Shown here piece by piece: positions 47,494 through 55,279 of a stretch of 64,000 nucleotides of DNA (position 1 is the first letter of the stretch; each line of letters begins with the position of its first letter). Position numbers and translations under genes: made by a program. The stretch spans positions 62,001 to 126,000 of the forward strand of contig NZ_BDGJ01000168.1 in assembly GCF_002207765.1 (NCBI RefSeq). The letters run 5' to 3'. The stretch comes from Calderihabitans maritimus. Its GTDB lineage: Bacteria > Bacillota > KKC1 > Calderihabitantales > Calderihabitantaceae. The notes beneath the pieces are model-generated. The model was not told the DNA's origin and did no database searches. It saw only the letters and a program-made list of their open reading frames with translations.

Positions 47494-48198
47494 ATTATTA
47501 CCGCATCTAATTTAACCAAGAAAATTGGCAGTAAAACCATACTGCAAGATATAAATTTAGAGATTCATTCAGGGGAGTTTGTCACCATTTTGGGTCCCAA
47601 CGGAGCCGGGAAAACAACCTTGCTGAAGATTTTGTCTCTTTTACTCCAGCCTACGTCTGGGGAATTGCTGATTAATGGAAACAAGGTAGGAGATAATGCC
47701 ATTAAATTGCGACGGCAGATCGGTGTTATTTCTCATCACACTTTTCTTTATGACAACCTAACGGCTTATGAAAATCTACTTTTTTACGGGAAGATGTACG
47801 GAGTTACAAACCTGAAAGAAAGGATTCAAGAAGTTATTGAAGAAGTTGGCCTGGAATATTGCTTGGCCGACCCGGTGAGAACGTTTTCCAGGGGTATGCA
47901 GCAGAGGCTTTCCATTGCCCGGGCTATAATTCATAATCCTTCTATTTTGTTTCTGGATGAACCTTACACCGGCCTGGACCAGCACGCTATTGGTATTTTA
48001 AATCGCGTGCTGGCGCGTCTGGCTAATGAGGATCGCACTATATTCCTTATTACCCACAATTTTGAAGAAGCACTCAAGCTGAGCAACCGGGTTGTTATTT
48101 TGGTGAAGGGGAAAATCGTATATCAGGGTGAAACGCAGCAACTGACTGCCGAACAGTTCAAGCAATTGTATCTTGAGTATGTGGAGGGAGCTGGATGA
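47494..48198 (+). CDS. ccmA: Heme exporter ATP-binding protein CcmA (probable ATT start)
   Basis: 234-residue ABC ATPase: Walker A GPNGAGKTT, signature FSRGMQQRLSIARA, Walker B ILFLDEPYTGLD. It powers CcmBC and heme release. No ATG, GTG or TTG lies at the expected N-terminus. AGGAGGG is followed 8 bases later by ATT (47494), giving a normal CcmA start (ITASNLTKKIG). An upstream in-frame ATG at 47446 lacks a ribosome site and is buried in the previous gene. An ATT start, as in infC, is the best reading. Confidence 0.85.
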   Translation: MITASNLTKKIGSKTILQDINLEIHSGEFVTILGPNGAGKTTLLKILSLLLQPTSGELLINGNKVGDNAIKLRRQIGVISHHTFLYDNLTAYENLLFYGKMYGVTNLKERIQEVIEEVGLEYCLADPVRTFSRGMQQRLSIARAIIHNPSILFLDEPYTGLDQHAIGILNRVLARLANEDRTIFLITHNFEEALKLSNRVVILVKGKIVYQGETQQLTAEQFKQLYLEYVEGAG

Positions 48199-48872
48199 AA
48201 TTTGTAGTTCAGGTCGGAAACCTGGTTTGGAAGGATCTCACTAACGAATTTCGTACTAAAGAAATGCTCAGTTCCATGCTTATATTTTCCTTCCTGGTAA
48301 TTGTAATTTTTGCCTTCGCCTTCAACCCTGCTCAGGCAACTACCCGGGAGGTGTTTCCAGGCATCATCTGGGTAGGTTTTAGTTTTGCGGGAGTACTAGG
48401 TCTTAATCGCTCCTTCACTACCGAAAAATATAATGACTGCCTGATGGGATTAATGCTGGCACCGGTAGACCGAACAGTAATCTACTTTGGTAAAGTGATT
48501 ACCAATTTCATATTAATGGTTATAATAGAAGTCATTTCGCTACCTTTGTTTTTTGTACTTTTTGACTATAAACCTCAAGGGAATCCCTGGCTGCTGATCC
48601 CAATAATGTTTTTAGGGACCTTAGGTTTTGTGGCCGTGGGAACCTTTCTAGCGGCGCTTTCGGCCAACACCCGGGCCAGTGAAATTTTACTGCCTATCAT
48701 TCTTTTCCCTATAATCGTTCCCGTGATAATCGCCGCTGTTCAAAGCACCGCCGGCGCGCTGACGGGGAAGGAATGGAGTGAAATAGGTCGCTGGATTAAG
48801 CTGCTGGCGGTCTATGACATCGTATTTTTGGCTGTGCCGTTTATACTGTTTGATTATGTTTTGGAGGTGTAG
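48195..48872 (+). CDS. ccmB: Heme exporter membrane protein CcmB
   Basis: 225 residues with six helices, matching CcmB (WKDLTNEFRTKEMLSSM at the start; the mid-protein WVGFSFAGVLGLNRSF). It is a membrane subunit of the CcmABCD complex. The ATG overlaps the ccmA stop (ATGA) and it ends 2 bases before ccmC. Confidence 0.9.
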   Translation: MKFVVQVGNLVWKDLTNEFRTKEMLSSMLIFSFLVIVIFAFAFNPAQATTREVFPGIIWVGFSFAGVLGLNRSFTTEKYNDCLMGLMLAPVDRTVIYFGKVITNFILMVIIEVISLPLFFVLFDYKPQGNPWLLIPIMFLGTLGFVAVGTFLAALSANTRASEILLPIILFPIIVPVIIAAVQSTAGALTGKEWSEIGRWIKLLAVYDIVFLAVPFILFDYVLEV

Positions 48873-48874
48873 CC

Positions 48875-49579
48875 ATGGAGTACCGGGGCTTGGATACCGG
48901 TAGGTACCACCGGGTTTTAGGTTGGGTAACCTTTGTGATGCTTCTTGCTGCTCTATACTTCGTCTTTCTTTATGCTCCCCTGGAGAAAGTTATGCGAGAA
49001 GTTCAGAAGATTTTTTATTTCCATGTAGCTTCGGCCTGGAACGCTTTTTTTGCTTTTTTCATCGTCTTCGTGAGCAGTATTATTTATTTGAAGACTAGGG
49101 ACCGGCGCTGGGATACGGTGGCAGCTATATCGGCGGAAATTGGGGTGCTGTTCACTACCTTGGTCCTAATAACTGGTCCCATCTGGGCGCGTAAGGCCTG
49201 GGGCATCTGGTGGAACTGGGAACCGCGTTTAACTACCACGCTTATTCTCTGGTTTCTGTACCTTGCTTACCTTCTCATTCGTTCTTCCGGGATGGAAGGG
49301 GAGAAAAAGCACCTATTAGCCGCGGTTTTCGGAATTATCGCCTTCATCGACGTCCCCATAGTTTTTTTTGCTATCCGCTGGTGGGGCGCAATTAACCACC
49401 CGGAAGTGGTTAAAGGCAGTGGGGGCGGTCTGCATCCCAAGATGCTTCATGCCTTGATTGTTAGCGTCTTGGCCTTTACTTTTCTGTACTTCTACCTGTT
49501 GCAAAAAGGGCTGGCTATTGAGCGGTGTCGACAGCGAATCCAGGAGATAAAGAAAGTTCTCCGGGAAAAATTTGATTAG
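48875..49579 (+). CDS. ccmC: Heme handling protein CcmC
   Basis: 234 residues, six helices; the WWD-type motif WGIWWNWEPRLTT and flanking His residues (FHVASAW, NHPEVVKG) form the heme site. In System I it loads heme onto CcmE. ATG behind GGAGGTGTAGCC. Confidence 0.92.
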   Translation: MEYRGLDTGRYHRVLGWVTFVMLLAALYFVFLYAPLEKVMREVQKIFYFHVASAWNAFFAFFIVFVSSIIYLKTRDRRWDTVAAISAEIGVLFTTLVLITGPIWARKAWGIWWNWEPRLTTTLILWFLYLAYLLIRSSGMEGEKKHLLAAVFGIIAFIDVPIVFFAIRWWGAINHPEVVKGSGGGLHPKMLHALIVSVLAFTFLYFYLLQKGLAIERCRQRIQEIKKVLREKFD

Positions 49580-49591
49580 GAGGTTCTAGAT

Positions 49592-49729
49592 ATGGGTTAT
49601 TTGGTGGCTGCCTACAGCATTATTTGGGGTTTTATCTTTTTCTATACCCTCATTTTGGGGAAACGACAGAGAAAACTGATGCATGAAATTGAGCTTCTCC
49701 AACGGGCAATTCAAGGGAAGAAAGAATAA
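49592..49729 (+). CDS. ccmD: CcmD-like small membrane protein, 45 aa
   Basis: ATG 8 bases after TAGGAGG. One helix (AAYSIIWGFIFFYTLIL) then a basic, Gln/Lys-rich tail (GKRQRKLMHEIELLQRAI). Size, topology and position right after ccmC are those of CcmD, which helps release loaded CcmE from CcmABC. Too short for most ORF callers. Confidence 0.85.
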   Translation: MGYLVAAYSIIWGFIFFYTLILGKRQRKLMHEIELLQRAIQGKKE

Positions 49730-49752
49730 ATAGGGCAGGAAAGGTTGAGAAT

Positions 49753-50256
49753 ATGCAGCGGAGATGGTTGATTCTTTTGGGGGCGGTCGTTGTAATTGGG
49801 GCGATAGTGGCGGTTTATTCCGTTTCTTCAAAAAAATTACCTGAGCTGAATGAAGACAGTTTTCCACAAGCTTTAGCGGGAATGCCGCTGGTCCACCTGG
49901 TTACGGGAGAGCAGGCTATTGCTCAAATCAGCAAACTGCACGGGACTAATATTCCTATAGAAAACGGGTATATTGCCATGTACCGCTCGGAAGACAGGCA
50001 GGCGGTATTATGGATATCGGAGTCGGCTACCTCGGAAGAAGCTGAAGAATTACTCAAAATTATGGATGAAAAAATGCCCGGCAGTTCCGCGTTTAGTAAC
50101 TATACCGTTAAAGTAATTGACGGCAAGACTTACTATTATGTTACGGGGATCGGCATGCATAACTATTATTATTTGAAGGGAAATAGAGTTTACTGGCTGG
50201 GCACTAATGTTGAGCCGGCTGAAGACATTCTTAAGGAAGCGGTTAAACTATTCTGA
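49753..50256 (+). CDS. Membrane-anchored extracytoplasmic protein of the ccm cluster
   Basis: 167 residues: one N-terminal helix and a compact domain with YIAMYRSEDRQAVLWISE and DGKTYYYVTGIGMHNYYYLKGNRVYWLG. It occupies the place where ccmE would be, but has no HxxxY/CxxxY heme-attachment motif that I can recognise. Function unknown. It is the last gene before a terminator. Confidence 0.7.
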   Translation: MQRRWLILLGAVVVIGAIVAVYSVSSKKLPELNEDSFPQALAGMPLVHLVTGEQAIAQISKLHGTNIPIENGYIAMYRSEDRQAVLWISESATSEEAEELLKIMDEKMPGSSAFSNYTVKVIDGKTYYYVTGIGMHNYYYLKGNRVYWLGTNVEPAEDILKEAVKLF

Positions 50257-50260
50257 GGGA

Positions 50261-50286
50261 GCAGTCACCGGAGTGACTGCTTTCTC
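50261..50286 (+). terminator. Terminator of the ccm cluster
   Basis: GCAGTCAC, loop CGGA, GTGACTGC (perfect 8 bp), then TTTCTCT. Confidence 0.75.
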
Positions 50287-50420
50287 TGCCTCAGCAGGGA
50301 TGTAAAGTTAAGGAGGCTCTAGTGTTTGCGCTCGTTCCGCTTGGCACTCAGCCCGGGGAAAGTTCGTTGGGATAAATTAGTTCAGGCATAAAGTCGCTTG
50401 CTACCAAGCAATATAGTTGG

Positions 50421-50450
50421 TTGACTTGCCGGTGAAAGTAGGTGTATTAT
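50421..50450 (+). promoter_or_regulatory. Promoter of the ThiF-like gene
   Basis: TTGACT, 18 bases, TATTAT (50445-50450). Confidence 0.6.
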
Positions 50451-50465
50451 ATTTTATAGATTGGC

Positions 50466-50481
50466 GTATATTCCGATATAC
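50466..50481 (+). promoter_or_regulatory. Palindrome at the ThiF-like gene start, possible operator
   Basis: GTATAT-TCCG-ATATAC, a perfect 6-bp repeat just after the transcription start. A second, overlapping pair is ATTCC (50470) and GGAAT (50488), a spacing known for Rrf2-type sulfur regulators such as CymR. No regulator gene is nearby. Confidence 0.45.
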
Positions 50482-50508
50482 ATATAAGGAATTTTGGAGG
50501 GGAATAAG

Positions 50509-51315
50509 ATGAATTTTAACGAGGAACAGATACTGCGCTATAGCAGGCAGATTATTCTGCCGGAGGTCGGCGGGAAGGGGCAGGAGAAACTTCTGCAGTC
50601 GAGGGTTCTAATAGTAGGTGCGGGCGGTCTGGGATCACCGGTGGCCTATTATCTCACAGCAGCCGGCGTCGGGCATATCGGTATTGTGGATAGCGATGTG
50701 GTAGACCTGTCGAACCTTCAGCGGCAGATTCTCCACCGCACTGCCGACGTAGGCAAGCGGAAGGTGGATTCTGCCCAAGAAAAGTTAGAGGCCCTGAACC
50801 CCGATGTAGAGATTATTACCTATCATACCCGTTTGGGCAAAGAAAATGTCCGGGAATTAATTGCCGATTATGACCTGATAATTGACGGGGTAGATAATTT
50901 CCCCGCACGGTACCTGTTAAATGATGCTTGTGTTTTGTCAGGTAAGACGTTGGTAGAAGCCGGAATTTTACGCTGGGATGGAATGGTAATGACTATTAAA
51001 CCCGGGGAGGGGCCGTGCTACAGATGTGTGTTTCCTTCTCCGCCCCCGCCGGGAGCCGTTCCCAGCTGCCAGGAGGCCGGGGTAATCGGGGCGGTAGCCG
51101 GAGTCATGGGAGTATTGCAGGCAGGGGAAGCGTTAAAAATATTGTTAGGGGTAGGCAAACCCTTGGTGGGACGATTGCTTATCTTCGATGCGCTGGAAAG
51201 CAGGTTCCGAGAAGTTGAGGTGGCCAGAAATCCAAAGTGTCCTGTGTGCGGGGATGAGCCTGCTATTACGGAACTGGTGGAATATGACCTGCACTGCCAG
51301 ATTAGAGGCCGATAA
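50509..51315 (+). CDS. ThiF/MoeB/HesA-family sulfur-carrier adenylyltransferase
   Basis: 268 residues: nucleotide site GAGGLGSPVAYYLTAAG, RQILHRTADVGKRK, and zinc cysteines in CYRCVFP and CPVCGDEP. It activates the C-terminal glycine of a ThiS/MoaD-like carrier by adenylation. The carrier (52590), TusA, sulfite reductase and CysK-like genes follow within 2.5 kb. Assignment as thiamine or molybdopterin enzyme is less likely given that context. ATG at 50509 behind GGAGGGG. Confidence 0.88.
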   Translation: MNFNEEQILRYSRQIILPEVGGKGQEKLLQSRVLIVGAGGLGSPVAYYLTAAGVGHIGIVDSDVVDLSNLQRQILHRTADVGKRKVDSAQEKLEALNPDVEIITYHTRLGKENVRELIADYDLIIDGVDNFPARYLLNDACVLSGKTLVEAGILRWDGMVMTIKPGEGPCYRCVFPSPPPPGAVPSCQEAGVIGAVAGVMGVLQAGEALKILLGVGKPLVGRLLIFDALESRFREVEVARNPKCPVCGDEPAITELVEYDLHCQIRGR

Positions 51316-51325
51316 GTTACCCGAG

Positions 51326-51353
51326 CCCTCTCGCAGGAGAGGGTTTGTTTTTT
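51326..51353 (+). terminator. Terminator of the ThiF-like gene
   Basis: CCCTCTC, loop GCAG, GAGAGGG, then TTTGTTTTTT: separates this gene from the next operon. Confidence 0.9.
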
Positions 51354-51365
51354 GCCACATTTTCC

Positions 51366-51395
51366 TTGACAACTCTTAAGGGATTATTCTACAAT
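51366..51395 (+). promoter_or_regulatory. Promoter of the sulfite reductase operon
   Basis: Perfect TTGACA (51366-51371), 18 bases, TACAAT (51390-51395). Confidence 0.7.
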
Positions 51396-51455
51396 AAAAC
51401 TAAATCAATATCCTAAATTCAGATTGAAATACTTGGAATTAAAGAGGTGGGGGTT

Positions 51456-52358
51456 ATGAAAATTGATTACACAGAATTGAAGAAGGGGGGTTTTATAAAA
51501 CAGCGCCAGAAAAACACCTTTGTGATGCGTTTACGGACGATCGGGGGGAATTTGAGCAGCGAGCAATTGAGGCAAATTGCCGCTTTGGCGGACAAATACG
51601 GTAAGGGGTATGTGCACCTAACTACGCGCCAGGGGGTAGAAATACCATGGATTGAGTTACAGGATTACGACGCATTGAAAAGGGAAATACGCGATCGGGG
51701 GTTACATCCCGGCGCCTGCGGACCGCGTGTAAGGACCATAGTCGCTTGTCCCGGTAACGAAATCTGTGGTTACGGCCTCATAGATGTCCGTTCTCTGGCG
51801 GCAGAATTGGATGAACGGTTTTTCGGACGGGACGTCCCTGTGAAAATTAAGATGGCAGTTTGCGGTTGTCCGAATTCCTGCGCCAAGCCTCAGGAAAACG
51901 ATCTGGGCTTTGCCGGAATGGTGGAACCGGTTTTAGTAGAAGAAAAATGTATAAGCTGCGGTGTATGCAGTGAGGTCTGCCCGGCTGGGGCCATCGATAT
52001 ATCTGGAGGCATTCCTAAGATGAATAAGGACAAATGTCTCTATGAGGGCAATTGTATAGCTTCCTGTCCCAGCGAGGCCTGGCAGGCGCGGCGAGTTGGG
52101 TGTACGGTCTACGCAGGGGGTAAAATGGGACGCTATCCTCAACTAGGGCAGCCGGTTGTTCCCTTTGTACCGGAAGGACAGGTGGCCGACGTGGCGGAAG
52201 CCTTTCTGCAGACTTTTTTAGAGCTGGCCCAGCCCAACGAGAGGATAGCTGACGCTATTAATCGGGTTGGTATAGAAAAGTTTCGGGAGAAGGTATACCT
52301 GAACTGGGATGAGATTAAAAAAGGTTCCGGGGGTGAATTGGTCCATGAAAAACTTTAA
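51456..52358 (+). CDS. Small siroheme sulfite/nitrite reductase with ferredoxin domain
   Basis: 300 residues. Siroheme-[4Fe-4S] ligands are in ACPGNEICGYG (C-x5-C) and CGCPNSCAKP (C-x3-C). The C-terminal part carries a two-cluster ferredoxin insert, CISCGVCSEVCPAGAID and CLYEGNCIASCPSEAW. Shape fits the small dissimilatory-like (AsrC/Fsr-related) reductases that turn sulfite into sulfide. It leads an operon with TusA, a ThiS-like carrier and a CysK-like enzyme. ATG at 51456 behind AGAGGTGGGGG. Confidence 0.88.
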   Translation: MKIDYTELKKGGFIKQRQKNTFVMRLRTIGGNLSSEQLRQIAALADKYGKGYVHLTTRQGVEIPWIELQDYDALKREIRDRGLHPGACGPRVRTIVACPGNEICGYGLIDVRSLAAELDERFFGRDVPVKIKMAVCGCPNSCAKPQENDLGFAGMVEPVLVEEKCISCGVCSEVCPAGAIDISGGIPKMNKDKCLYEGNCIASCPSEAWQARRVGCTVYAGGKMGRYPQLGQPVVPFVPEGQVADVAEAFLQTFLELAQPNERIADAINRVGIEKFREKVYLNWDEIKKGSGGELVHEKL

Positions 52359-52590
52359 AGCTAATGCCTTTCTAGATGTAACCAATGACGTATGTCCGTT
52401 AACCTTCGTCAAAACTAAACTTAAGCTGGAAGAGATGGCGCCGGGAGAAATTCTGGAGGTCATTTTGAAGGCGGGTGAACCGGTGCAAAATGTACCGCGA
52501 AGCGTTAAAGCGGAGGGGCACAAAATTATTAAGCTGGAGAAGTTGAATGATGACCGGGTCAGACTGCTAATAGAAAGGGGGGATTCCTAG
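52345..52590 (+). CDS. TusA-family sulfurtransferase
   Basis: About 81 residues with the TusA fold and the persulfide cysteine in DVTNDVCPLTFVKTKLKL. It passes sulfur between enzymes of the operon. The ATG at 52345 lies within the end of the reductase gene; its stop touches the start of the next gene (base 52590 is shared). Confidence 0.85.
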   Translation: MKNFKANAFLDVTNDVCPLTFVKTKLKLEEMAPGEILEVILKAGEPVQNVPRSVKAEGHKIIKLEKLNDDRVRLLIERGDS

Positions 52591-52793
52591 TGGAAATTTT
52601 GTTGAATGGTGAAAGGCACAACCTGCCGGAGGGCAGAACTATAAGTGAGTTACTGGCTGAACTGGAACTAAGTCCTGACGTAGTCTCCGTCAGTTTGAAC
52701 GGTACTGTACTTAAAAAAGAAGAGTTCGATGGGACTGTTCTGCAGAACGGTGATGCGGTAGAGATTATGCTCTTTATGGGCGGAGGGATTTAG
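52590..52793 (+). CDS. thiS: ThiS/MoaD-like sulfur carrier protein
   Basis: 67-residue beta-grasp protein ending LFMGGGI. ThiS-type carriers end in the Gly-Gly that is adenylated by ThiF. Here one Ile follows the glycines, as in carriers that must first be trimmed by a protease. GTG start behind AAAGGGGGGATTCCTA. Position between TusA and CysK suggests it donates sulfide as a thiocarboxylate to amino acid synthesis rather than to thiamine. Confidence 0.85.
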   Translation: MEILLNGERHNLPEGRTISELLAELELSPDVVSVSLNGTVLKKEEFDGTVLQNGDAVEIMLFMGGGI

Positions 52794-52798
52794 CAGGA

Positions 52799-53761
52799 AT
52801 GGGCAACGGAGTACAAATAGCGGAAAGTATTCTTCAGTACATAGGCAATACTCCGATGATACGTCTCACCCGGTTGCCCTCCGCCACTGATGCGGAAATT
52901 TTAGCCAAGTTAGAAAGCTTTAATCCAGGGGGTAGCGTAAAGGACCGTATCGCTGCGTACATGGTGGAAGTAGCCGAAAGGCAGGGGAAGCTCAGGCCGG
53001 GAGGGACAATCATAGAAGCTACCAGCGGAAACACTGGTATTGGATTGGCTATGGTGGCGGCGGCGAAAGGATATAGATTAATTTTGGTTATGCCGGAAAC
53101 CATGAGCGTGGAAAGGAAAAATCTCCTTCGGGCCTACGGGGCCGAACTTTATCTGACCCCTGGACCGGAGGGGATGCAGGGTTCAATTGAGCTGGCGGAA
53201 CAGATGCTACGAGAACATCCGGATTATTTTATGCCTCGCCAATTCGATAACCCGGCCAACCCGGAGATTCACCGTCTTACTACCGCCCAGGAGATACTGG
53301 AGCAGACGGGGGGACGTCTGGATGCCTTTGTAGCCGGTATCGGAACGGGAGGGACCATTACCGGGGTAGGAGAGGTATTGAAGGAACAACTATCTCACGT
53401 ACGTATCATAGGTGTTGAACCGGAAGCATCAGCGGTACTGTCCGGCAGGCCCCCGGGTCCCCACAAGATTCAGGGCATCGGGGCTGGATTTATCCCCAAG
53501 GTATTAAACCGGGATATTTTAGATGAGATCGTTACCGTAACAGATGTAGACGCGTATCTTACCTCCTTGGAGCTGGCTGAAAAGGAAGGTATATTGGTAG
53601 GCATTTCGGCAGGAGCTGCGGTGTTTGCTGCTTTACAGATAGCTAAAAGATTGGGCAAGGGTAAAAGGGTGGTCACCTTACTTCCTGACACCGGCGAACG
53701 GTACCTTAGCCTGAAACCATATTTTAAGTTAGACTTAAGAAAACGGGGAATTAAATGCTAA
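52799..53761 (+). CDS. cysK: Cysteine synthase family PLP enzyme
   Basis: 320 residues of fold II: PLP lysine in NPGGSVKDRIA, SGNTGIGLA, GIGTGGTITGVGEVL and the C-terminal PDTGERYLS. It substitutes the acetyl (or phosphate) group of activated serine with sulfide. The neighbouring carrier suggests that a thiocarboxylate is the sulfur donor, as with mycobacterial CysM. ATG 5 bases after the thiS stop. Confidence 0.92.
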   Translation: MGNGVQIAESILQYIGNTPMIRLTRLPSATDAEILAKLESFNPGGSVKDRIAAYMVEVAERQGKLRPGGTIIEATSGNTGIGLAMVAAAKGYRLILVMPETMSVERKNLLRAYGAELYLTPGPEGMQGSIELAEQMLREHPDYFMPRQFDNPANPEIHRLTTAQEILEQTGGRLDAFVAGIGTGGTITGVGEVLKEQLSHVRIIGVEPEASAVLSGRPPGPHKIQGIGAGFIPKVLNRDILDEIVTVTDVDAYLTSLELAEKEGILVGISAGAAVFAALQIAKRLGKGKRVVTLLPDTGERYLSLKPYFKLDLRKRGIKC

Positions 53762-53803
53762 AGTTATTTTGTCGCTCCAACTGATTTTTGTAGCTGAGAG
53801 TAG

Positions 53804-53832
53804 TTGCACCTCCAACTGAAACGATGTATACT
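53804..53832 (+). promoter_or_regulatory. Promoter of the YHS protein gene
   Basis: TTGCAC (53804-53809), 17 bases, TATACT (53827-53832). Overlapped downstream by the BlaI-like operator. Confidence 0.65.
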
Positions 53833-53841
53833 AAGGAGTAG

Positions 53842-53858
53842 TACTACAATAAGTAGTA
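53842..53858 (+). promoter_or_regulatory. BlaI-like operator 1 (TACTA-N7-TAGTA)
   Basis: TACTA-CAATAAG-TAGTA. An overlapping copy with a 5-base gap, TACTA-AGGAG-TAGTA, lies at 53829-53843. BlaI/MecI/CopY operators have TACA/TGTA half-sites with similar spacing; matching sites are at 55209 and 60543. Confidence 0.65.
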
Positions 53859-53896
53859 TAAAAACGGAATGGCGGTAACGGACAGGAGGGAAGACT

Positions 53897-54175
53897 TTGG
53901 AATTATCCAACATTTTATCTTATCTGCTGTTCTTCTTGCTAATATGGTTTATGTTCCGACGTGGCGGTTGCTGTGGGGGGCATATGCACCATACGTCTCA
54001 CCAGACTTCCCATGAGAAAGAACCGGGGAAGGATACGGCTAAAGATCCTGTTTGCGGAATGACCGTTCGTAAAGAAGAAGCAATTCACCGTTCATATAAT
54101 GGCCAAGAATATTATTTTTGTAGTGAACGTTGTCTTCAGGCCTTTGAAGACAACCGGAATAAGCCAGTTTTATAA
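53897..54175 (+). CDS. Membrane-anchored YHS-domain metal-binding protein
   Basis: 92 residues: one N-terminal helix (LSYLLFFLLIWFMF), a Cys/His stretch (RRGGCCGGHMHHTSHQTSHE) and a C-terminal YHS domain (DPVCGMTVRKEEAIHRSYNG, FCSERC). YHS domains bind copper or other metals, often beside P-type ATPases. TTG start 7 bases behind AGGAGGG. The promoter carries a BlaI-like site. Confidence 0.85.
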   Translation: MELSNILSYLLFFLLIWFMFRRGGCCGGHMHHTSHQTSHEKEPGKDTAKDPVCGMTVRKEEAIHRSYNGQEYYFCSERCLQAFEDNRNKPVL

Positions 54176-54207
54176 ACAGGAGGGAAGGGACCTCCTGTTT
54201 TAATTTT
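54174..54207 (+). terminator. Terminator of the YHS protein gene
   Basis: AAACAGGAGG, loop GAAGGGA, CCTCCTGTTT, then TAATTTT. Confidence 0.8.
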
Positions 54208-54307
54208 CCTGAACTCTGGAGTAGAAGTAATTACCAATGAGAGGTAGTCATATATACTGTATAATGAGGGGAGAGAGGCAAGAGCGATCTTTGGGGGAGG
54301 GTTAACA

Positions 54308-55195
54308 GTGCCTTTTTTGGAGTTTTACGGCTTGCGTCTGGAAACGCTGGGAAAAATTCTGGCCGCTGTTTTAATAGGCTGTTTTTTTATCTCTGTGGCT
54401 ATCTATCAAAAATACCCTGGCTGGACCAGGATGGCTGTCTACGGTGTGATTCGAGAACTGGCCAGAAAACATGTGGAATTTAAAACACGCAGTTGGCCGG
54501 AGCTGCAGAGCCGGCATTTTCTAGTGAGATATCAACCCCAGGATGCATGGGTGGCTCGACTGGTGTTGGAGACCGCTGAGGAAAGCTACCTGCCACTAGT
54601 CCGCAAATTAGGGCTGGAGCCGCCTGGGAAGGTACCTATAATCATTTATCCTGATCGGGTTTCCTTGAACCAAAGCTTCGGCTGGGATGCAGACCAAAGC
54701 GCTATGGGAGTTTACTGGGCAGGTGTCATTCGTATTCTTTCCCCTAATGCGTGGATTGAAACGGTGGATAGAGACTCTTTGGCTGATACCTTTAAGAGCA
54801 CTGGCCCCATGGCCCATGAAATGGCTCATTTGCTGGTAGATTACCGTACGCAGGGGAATTATCCGCGGTGGCTTACCGAGGGGATTGCTCAATACCTGGA
54901 GCGGGAAATCACCGGCTTTCAGTTTGAAGAGTATAGAATTAATCCGGACACCCAATTCTATTCCCTGCGGCAAATGGATGCACAGTTTGACAGGTTGCCG
55001 GACCAGCCTTTGGCCTACTGGCAGTCCTTGGCTATAATTGATTACCTGGTAGGGCGTTATGGATGGGATATTGTAGGTAGCATACTAGATGGTCTGAGGC
55101 AGGGTAAGAATTTGAATACGGTATTTCAAGACCAACTAGGAATGAGTTTAGCTGAGGTTGAAAAGAATTTTATAACTTGGGCGAGAAATCGGTGA
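54308..55195 (+). CDS. Membrane-anchored gluzincin metallopeptidase (MA-like)
   Basis: 295 residues: N-terminal helix (~14-35), then a domain whose zinc motif HEMAH is in GPMAHEMAHLLVDY, followed by the third ligand region WLTEGIAQYLERE. It matches 'peptidase MA' family proteins of Clostridia with an outward-facing catalytic domain. GTG start behind GGGGGAGGG. Not part of the BlaI gene's transcript, which has its own promoter. Confidence 0.8.
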   Translation: MPFLEFYGLRLETLGKILAAVLIGCFFISVAIYQKYPGWTRMAVYGVIRELARKHVEFKTRSWPELQSRHFLVRYQPQDAWVARLVLETAEESYLPLVRKLGLEPPGKVPIIIYPDRVSLNQSFGWDADQSAMGVYWAGVIRILSPNAWIETVDRDSLADTFKSTGPMAHEMAHLLVDYRTQGNYPRWLTEGIAQYLEREITGFQFEEYRINPDTQFYSLRQMDAQFDRLPDQPLAYWQSLAIIDYLVGRYGWDIVGSILDGLRQGKNLNTVFQDQLGMSLAEVEKNFITWARNR

Positions 55196-55208
55196 TAAGT
55201 AGTCAACA

Positions 55209-55225
55209 TACTATTGCGTGTAGTA
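55209..55225 (+). promoter_or_regulatory. BlaI-like operator 2, overlapping the -35 of the blaI-like gene
   Basis: TACTA-TTGCGTG-TAGTA. The -35 hexamer TTGCGT (55214-55219) lies inside it, the classic arrangement for autorepression. Confidence 0.7.
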
Positions 55226-55242
55226 AATATGGGTGGTATAAT
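55214..55242 (+). promoter_or_regulatory. Promoter of the blaI-like gene
   Basis: TTGCGT, 17 bases, perfect TATAAT (55237-55242). Confidence 0.75.
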
Positions 55243-55279
55243 TTAGGTAGTTCTTCAAATGTGAAAGGAGGAACAATCC

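Noticed and set aside
54236-54264. Fourth BlaI-like site before the metallopeptidase at 54308
   Set aside because: TAGTCATATATACTG has the half-sites in the wrong order and with mismatches, so it was not counted.
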